64,000 nt of DNA from Corbicula japonica (taxonomy: Eukaryota; Mollusca; Bivalvia; Venerida; Cyrenidae), in assembly GCA_038501625.1 (NCBI GenBank), contig JAZAYU010001069.1, forward strand, positions 1 through 64,000, read 5' to 3'. Below the pieces are notes generated by a model. That model saw only the letters and a program-made list of their open reading frames with translations. It was not told the origin of the DNA and ran no database searches. Below are positions 54,101 through 63,100 of the stretch, in pieces (within the stretch, counting starts at the first letter, position 1; every line of letters starts with the position of its first letter). The translations under genes were made by a program, and so were the position numbers.

Positions 54101-57100
54101 AAGGATAATTAGTAGGTAAACCAGTTTCTGAGGAATATAATTGACAGTTTAGAAAAGATTTTACCGTCTTGGCACCATTTTCTCAAGATTTGGGTGCACA
54201 GCCGTTACTTCTGATTGATTTTTGATATTCTCAGAATACAAAATTGGAAAACATGACGTCAATTTGTCGGTTGAAAAATAAATGTTATGTCATTTGTTGG
54301 AAGAAGAAAGTATCATCAGGGATGGTATGAGGTTCTCTGATTTTCACTAAGAGAACTGGCAAAACTTTGCTAGAATTAATATTATAGATACATTGTACAC
54401 TGCGGACTCTTTATAACGCGGTTCGTTTAGATCCGCGATCCATTATAACGCGGTCGTCCCGTGGATCCCCTATTTTTTTTTTTCTAAGTCCATTTTCTTA
54501 CCATGAAACGGCAAAAAATCTAAACCGGAAGTCATTTTTGATCGTAAAACGGCAAATAAATTGAAACCAGAAGTAACAATTGTAACATGTACACAAATGA
54601 CGCACACATTTTTTCCTAAAACAACCGTGTTTTAACACCTTTCCCAGTGACAGATAACAGCCCGGGGCAAACTTGTGAATGTATACTTACTGTTTAATTT
54701 TATCATTGATCCATTACTTAATTCGATTGTCTCTATAATTATCACATAATCCGCACAATTCAGAAAGAAACAAAAAATTATTCCCAGTCATGTTTTAAAA
54801 CCTGTCGGTAGTTCATTGATGTACATTTTGCTTTGATCCGCCTTCCTGTTAATTTCATGGAGGTTGCATATTTTGACTATGGAGGTAAACCACTGGGACC
54901 CAAATTATTTTTAGAAAATGCTTCAGTTTAGTGTTATTTACCTATAAAAATAAAACCCATCATGTGACGAGCCCCTGTGAGATAAACAGCCATAATATCT
55001 GTCAATGAAATGCGACTTCAAAGAAAAATGTCGGCTCGTATCGAGACTGTGATATTTTGTCGGCTCTGCTATGAAATCGTTTGATCTACAAGAAGTGTGT
55101 AGTGACATTTGTCATTTGTTTTAGCTGGTTTAAGTTGGTTGATGATGCAACAATATTGAAATATTACTGGAGATAAAATTAGGATGTAATTTATAAATTA
55201 TGGAATATGTTCACAATGGTTAGTGTTTTAATATTTATTTTACATTTACGTTGGTAAATGTGAGAGTTTGTGTCATAAAATAATTAAAATTTCTGCATGC
55301 ATCTAAACAAACTAGATATATGGTCGCAATTCCTTCAAAAAAATCAAGGCCTATACGATTTTGATCTTGGTGTTATTAGTCAGTCTCTTGCCGTTTTGCT
55401 TATTTTATTTGAAATTTGGTAATTGTATGTCTTGTAAGAAATATTATTTGTCGAGTACAGTGTGGGGAATTATGACGTTAGTCACGTAGAATTATGCACA
55501 ACCTCGTTAGTTGTGCATTAGGTAGTATATTTGCGCGGGAAATCGGGTTATGTATTTTTTCGCGGGAAAATTGGGACAGGTATTTTGCGCGGGAAAATAT
55601 AACGCGGATTCACTTATTAACGCGGTCGGGATGATGGACCCGCTATACCGCGTTATAAAGAGTCTGCAGTGTATTCATAAAATATTTCACTAGGTGTTGG
55701 TCATAATATTCATAGATCTATATCACAACACTCCTCATTGATATATTGCTATGATCTATCATTCTGATCTATATCCTGGCCAGAGATTCTTTTAACATCT
55801 TAACAGTGAAAGATAATTATTTCTTTATTGATGTACTTTAGGGATGGGAACGGATACCTAAATCACTATTCGGATAACCGTATCCGGTATCCGGATAATA
55901 TCCGAATAACCGTATCATTTTATCGACCACAGAAAATTTTGCTGATTTAATATTTTAAATTTAAAAAGCACAAACGTTACACTATATCGCGATCGTTTGA
56001 GTTCTCGACCAACCTACCGGGTATATCACGGAAACAAAATATAAGTGAAAATTCGGACTCAACGACTTAACTTCTTAAGTCAATAACGAGTTGAAAAAAA
56101 TTTAGTTTCCGCGAAAAGGTACAAGAAAAGGTTCGATAAAATTGGAGTTTTATTTCACGTGGACGCTTGCAAGCGCATACATAATATTCTTTAAACGAAA
56201 AATACGCATATAGTCATATGCACTCATATGCAAGGCGATTCATTTTACTAAAATCGGCCTGCACAGCAGCGGAACATGTAAAATCACAGAGTTTACAATA
56301 ACTACATGAACAAATGCTGTGTAACCAATTTATCGATAAATCACATGTATCGGGTTAAAAATACATGTAAAAGTTATGGTAATAGTTTATTGCATCATCT
56401 TATATTTTTAAATATCGGCGACTAACGTTCAATGATTTTTTCCTTTCAAGTTTTTAATGCGGTCATGTCAAAATAACAAACTGTCAAGATTATATTTGCT
56501 TAAAATTCTGTTGCAATAAATTGTCAATAATCTGAGGTTTGTTCTCGTTAACGAAAATAATCAAGTTGTTGCAACTTGACCGGTGTCATTTAACACGCTC
56601 TGTTCAAGGTACACCAATCAACAAAACAAAAGATCACGGTCTGGAATACAAATCTTCCGGTCTCCCAATTAACCACTATACAAACAATTAACACCTCTTT
56701 GTCAACTCTGCTGAGACATCCTGGTTGAGTTACGCCTGGGGAAAACCATGTCAGTATCGAGATTAGTGCAAGCAGTGTAGCGAGTTTTAGAAAGATTTAC
56801 CAGTTTAAGTTATATTTTACAAACCTTGAACAAAATACTGAAACTAAATTCGTACGAATTTGAGGGTATTCGGATACGAGAATGGTATCCGGATACGATC
56901 TTACTATTCGGATATTCGGTTATCCGGATAACCGTTCCCATCCCTAATGTACTTAATCAACATCTTGACAGGAAGCAATAAAAAGTAAACCAGTGTTAGT
57001 TTTACATCGGCAGTTTCATTAAAATCACACACACCATTACTGTTCATACTATACAATGTTAAATTTTTATGCCCCCCGCAGAAGGAATATAATCTTGCTT

Positions 57101-60100
57101 GAGTCTGTAGGTACATCCTCCAAATCTTGTGGTGTCAACTCCTCATTTACTATCTGGCAGATATCTCTCAAACTTGGCAGGTTATGTAGATGGTCTTGGA
57201 AAAGATTTTCCTGCAACCATTTTTATTGCCTTTTGTTCTATTCAGTAATAACATTTTGTGGCATAATCTCCTCATTTATTATCTGGCAGATTTCTTTCAA
57301 ACTTGCATAAACATGATTTTTCTATTTTTACCAGAATTATGGCCCTTTGTTGATGTTAGTATTACAGTATTCTGGAGGAGATTATAGTATTACAGTATTC
57401 TGGCATCATCTCCTCATTTACTACATGATGGATTTCTACCAAACTTGCACAGATGATCAGACAGAATAAAATGTAATAAATTTTTGTGGCACTTTCTCTT
57501 TATTTACTGTCTGGGATTTGTCATAAGAAGAGACTTGTTATAGTTACGGCCCTTTTTTCAGAATTTTCTGTTCAGTTGACTAATCTGAAGAATATTCAGA
57601 AGGAAAATCAATGTTTTCAAAGACAGTTAATCATAATTCAATGGTAAAATTACAAAAACAACAATTAATTAGAAAAGAGCCTCAATTTTGTGCACTCAAG
57701 TAAGAAAACACTACTTATTTGGTTGCCATCAAAATCTTTTTTTAATTCATTCCAAAATAATGTGGAGAGTGATGTAGGGTTACAGTCTTTTTTTTCAGTC
57801 CTTTTGTTATATTGCTAAATTTGTGTAGAATATTTAACAGATAGTCATCTTAGGTAAGCATTGTGCTGCTTCTTGGTACATGTATATTTAGCTTTTTATT
57901 CCCTCATTAATTAGATTTCTGTACGAGTAGTCAGAAAACCTGTGATAGCATTATAAAAATGACAGACACCAGAAAAAAATTATATTTTCATCTTTCTTGG
58001 TTACCATAGCAACCACACAGATTAACAAGTAAAAGAAGAAGATTATGTGAGAGATCTGTACTCTGCTAATTGATAATGAAATATACAATAATAGTCATAA
58101 TTCCTTGTCTACATTCCAGTACCTGATATTTCTGTGAGAAAAATTAGATGTTCATCAGCCTTCATTGCTTACTGCTGGGTATAGTGCACTGAATAACAGT
58201 GTGCCAGCACCAGGCACATCTGTACATCATACCAGCAACGCTCTGTTCTGTAAATAAGCGCACTGTTTCCTGCATTATTTCTACAAATAAACATAACCTC
58301 TGCCTTACTGAATAAATATTTCAGAAACTGCTATTAAATCCCTTATCCATATGCTTCTATAATATCGATCTCCTGTGAAACCACTGTTATATTTCCCTCC
58401 CTACAAGCCAGTATTATATCCCAACACAGAGGCCACAGTTATATCGCCCTCCCCAGAAGCCACTGTTATATTCCCTACCTTAGAAGCCACTGTTATATCC
58501 CCCTCCCCGTAAGCCACTGTCATAAAGCATCCCCAGAAACCCCTCTTAAAGCCACTTTTATATCTTTAACTTACAAGCCACTGTTTAGCATATAGAGTTG
58601 CACTCATCCGTCTGTACATCCATCTGTCCATACATCTCCAAATCTTGTGGCATCAGCTCCTCCTAAACTCTCAGGCGGATTTCTTTCAAACTTTCACATT
58701 ATATTATGATCAAGCAGGATGTGAAGATGATCGTAAAGAAAGGACTTTTTCCTGCGACCATTTTTATCAGAGTTATGGCCCTTTGTTATTACAAATTTTT
58801 TAGCAGCATCAGTCCAAGGACACATTTTAGTTTATATTACAAATTATTTTTAATGAATCAAACAAATATAACAGACAAACTTAATATATATAATAAATCC
58901 CCGAATGTTACTGAACTGCTTTAAAGGTGCCTCATCTTTCATGGTCAATTATCAGGACGAAAATTTGTATTGTTTTCAAATATTAAAATTTATAATATAA
59001 ACTGTAGATAACCTGTAAACAAATTAAATGTGATGTCATATTTCGTACACAGTCAATGTTCAAGTGAATATATTTACAGCTAAAATTGCTATATAGCATT
59101 ACTAATGTATTAAAATTCAGACAACAGATCATACATGTACTGCTTTGTACGAAATTTCAGCAAAATTTGCTCATGTTCAGACATTTGTAGACCTATTATT
59201 GTAGTGATACAATACAGTATTAATGACATAGAAGACATGGAAGAATTCCACTATGAAATGTGAATAGGCTCCTTTAAATGTAAGATAAAACTAGTTTCTA
59301 CTGTTAAACAACTGTTATGTGATACATCAGGAAAACATAAAGCAATAGTTATAAGAATTTTCTTTGATCTGAAATAAGTTGGTGCATTCATGCAGAATCA
59401 ATTCCAGTAACTAGGCAATAGTTTGTTCTTTAAAGAGAACCAATAATATTATCCAATAATATAATGTTGCACAAATGATAGACAAGGAATTATAATGGCT
59501 TAATGTTCTTAAGCTTACAGTAGTAAAAATGACATATTGCACATAATGCAACTGTTTTGATTATTTTAAGGCAGTAATAGCTATCAAATATAGGAAGCAA
59601 TTTCTACACAGACATCTTTTAGGATAATGAGCCATAAAACAAAGAACATGAGGCGTGAATAAAGTTTTTTCAAGACATTGCAAGTCTATGTTGGGGTATT
59701 GTTAAATTTTTATGCCACTCCAAAGTTATTTCAAAAATGGCATTTATGTTTATTTGCCAAGTAGTTTTCAAGTTTTCTGTTTCGTTTTCACTGCGGTTAA
59801 TAACCTTTTTACCTACGAGCAATGACGTCATTAACATTGTTACCTGTATACCAAGAAGTATCATTTGTTCCTTTGAGATATACTTGTGTGCAGATATGTA
59901 TAAAACTTGGCAGGAACTGAACGTTCTGATGTAATTAAAACACGTCTGCATCTATCAGAGTACAAGATAGCTGCAACATGTACCACAGATGTTCTAAGTG
60001 CGTTCATTCCTTTTAACCATGGGCTGAAGATTATAAAACTGAGGTTTGAGCCCTGGGCTGAAGATTATAAAACTGAGATTTTAAACCAGTCTCAAATCTT

Positions 60101-63100
60101 GAGAATCTGATTGGCTGAAATGGCAACCAGTCACTATTTCAGCCAATCAGATGCTCGAGATTTGAGACTAGTTCCCATTCTCAGTTTTATAACCTTGGGA
60201 CCTGATAAATTAATTGCAAGACCAGCTAACAATTGCTAAGCAATACAGTAATAGTCTACTTCCCACAGATTGGCTTAATGTTCTTATTTAGATTATCACT
60301 GAAGGATTGGTTATGTCAGCTTAAGTAAAGTTATGAATTTTTAATGATGGCTGAAGAGCAGCAGGCACAAAGCTTGTAGAAGTCTTCTTACAGGAGGAGG
60401 TGTCAGGTCTCGGATCTCCCACTGTTATCTACTGAGATCAATGAGAAGTAACTTACTAGTAAAATATTGCTTTGATTCATGAGAAATGGGAGGAATCTTA
60501 GATAGTACATAGTAATAACATTCTCATAAACCTAGATTCCAGAAACTGATAGTGTAGAATATCCATTTTGTGATTTTAACAACAGGCTGTAGCTCAAAGG
60601 TCCAGTAAAGGGCTGTGGTCCCTGCAAGGGACTGATGCCCTGTAGTCTCAGTCAGGGACTGTAGCCCTTTAGTTCCAGCAAGGGGCTCTAGCCCTAAAGT
60701 TTCAGCAATGGATGGTATCCCTTTCGTTCCAGCAAGGGACTGTATCCCTTTAGTTCCAGCAAGGGGCTGTAGCCCTGATCTTCCAGCAAGGGACAGTAGC
60801 CTTTTAGTTCCAGCAAGAGGCTGTAGCCCTGTAGTTTCTGCAACAGTCAAATAAGGACTGTATTCTGAATTTATTGCTTATATAGTTTTGACAAAACTCT
60901 GTTATTAGTTTAAAGATTCACTCAGAATTGCTAACTGTAGCTAACTACCTGGTAGTGTTGTGAGAAAAAGGTGTAACCAGTATATGTTCATCAAGAAACA
61001 ATAAAAGTTTTTGAGCAGCTTTGTTATGAAAGATATTAATCACACATCACCTTAAGTACCAGTGCTCTAAGGTAAAGCTTTGTAAATGCCACAGAAGTAT
61101 TGGCGGCAGAGTCAAAATATTCACGCTGTCAAAATCTCTGCTAGTTACATCAAGATTTACTGTGTTGATGAAGGTACATTATAAGTAGTACCAAGAAGAA
61201 ATTGTTCACATTTTGTTTTCTTTCGGAAACATTTACTTGGTTTAGTTTATATTTTTAAGAGAAATGGATTCATGCTGAACTGTCAAAACACTCTAGTTGA
61301 TTGTTGACTGCTTGCAAATGCAATATCATGGCAGATATGCGGAAAATGTATACATGAAATACTGATTTGTGCACAAATATTGATGATGTCACCGATCACC
61401 TCAAAATGGCCACTAGCTACCACTGTGATCTATATTGAATTGAAAATGTCTGGGCAACCAGTGCATCAGTATTTAAAATTGGTTTGGTTCTCTTCTCTGT
61501 TTCAAAATTTGTTTGAAATAGAAACTGATTATTATATTCCAAGGCCCAAGATCATAAAACTAAGATTGGAGACCAGTCTCCATTCTCAAGCATCCGATTA
61601 GTTGAAATGGCAAAAAAATCACCATTTTAGCCAATCTCAATGCTTGAGATTGAGACTGGTCTCCAGATTTAATTCTATGATCTTGGGCATAGATTTCCTC
61701 TTAAAAGACAATGTAACCATGTTCCTTCTATTTTCAGAATCCACACCGTTCCTGCGTGCCATACAGAGGTCATTGGTGACCCACTTGTTAGACATGCCCA
61801 GTAAATTCTCCTTCACCTCCTTACTAGACATGTGGGTAAGTAGTGTTAGATAAAAACATAGCGGTAGTGACTGATAACACACCTGTTACACATCTCCTTT
61901 CAGTTCTAGTTTTCTCACAGTTCCATGATCACTGTCATATCAACACCTAGTGCAAAACAGTTTTCAGCCATATAATTATATGGGTTTTATGTGCAACAAT
62001 TGTAGATCCAGACCAGCTGGCACATCCGGTCCCAAGGTTATAAAGCTGAGCATGGAAACCAGTCTCAAATCTCAAGCATCTGATTGGCTGAAATGGCGAC
62101 CAGTCGCCATTTCAGCCAATCAGATCCTTGAGATTTGAGACTGGTTTCCAAACTCAGCTTTATAACCTTCAGTCCCGATCTGGATCTCCACTGGTTGCAT
62201 CATGGTCACACAAACATCCATGACTTCTGATTTTGATCTACATTGGTTGCATCATGGTCTGAAATAACCTATTAAATCTTAAAGTGAACAATGTAGATCC
62301 TGATCAGACAGCATAGATGTGCCATCTGATTTATATCTACAGTGTTTGCCCTTGGGACAACATCCATATGCCATTGAGTAAATAGTTAATGGGTACCATT
62401 GTCAGGAATACATAGAAAAAAGTACTGTAAAACGATTGTGATTTGTGTGAGTAAAATTTGGAATTATGTGGTGAAGGTGCAGATAGTACTTCTTTCCACC
62501 ACTTGACAGTACTTGGTTTCCTTCTCTGCCAATAAGATATAGAGTCTTCTTTAACTCTTTAACCCTTTTCTCCATAGACACATATTTTGCTATTAGATTC
62601 ATTGGGTTATTTCTGACCAAAATGTGACCAGTGCAGATCTACACTGGTTGCACATGCGTAAAATGCGTATAAATGGAGGAAAGGGTTAAAGCAATGGACA
62701 GGGCTTGAGACTATCCAGTTAAATTACTACTGTTGTTTTTTTAAATAACTCAGTGTTACTATCTCATACACCAAGTTTGTATGAAAATATACCAAGAGTT
62801 ACCATTTTGAGCTGTAATGAATTTCTTAGTTAGTTAAAACTTTTATTTTATATCTATTGTGAAACAATTTATTCCCACTTCTATCAATAATGCTGGATGA
62901 CTGCTTCCTTCGTTGCAAACAAGTACTTGCACCAATGTGGATTGTGGAAACTGCAGATGAATCTCATCCCTTGTGGGATTCCAACCCACAGTCTCTGGAT
63001 CTGGAATCTAGCGCTCTATCCCCAGACTACTGTTCTTCCAATTTCTTAGTTAAACATTTAACCAGTGCTTTCATTTATTTGAATAGTTGAATAAACCCGG

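Larger units (their letters stand above)
42843..61737. other. MED15 intron 15 (18.9 kb), repeat-dense
   Basis: More than a third of the locus. Contents are listed individually. Plain stretches without recognised features are 45410-46380, 46600-47780, 50030-50880, 52742-53267, 53405-54390, 57540-58370, 58810-60020 and 60850-61540. Confidence 0.6.
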
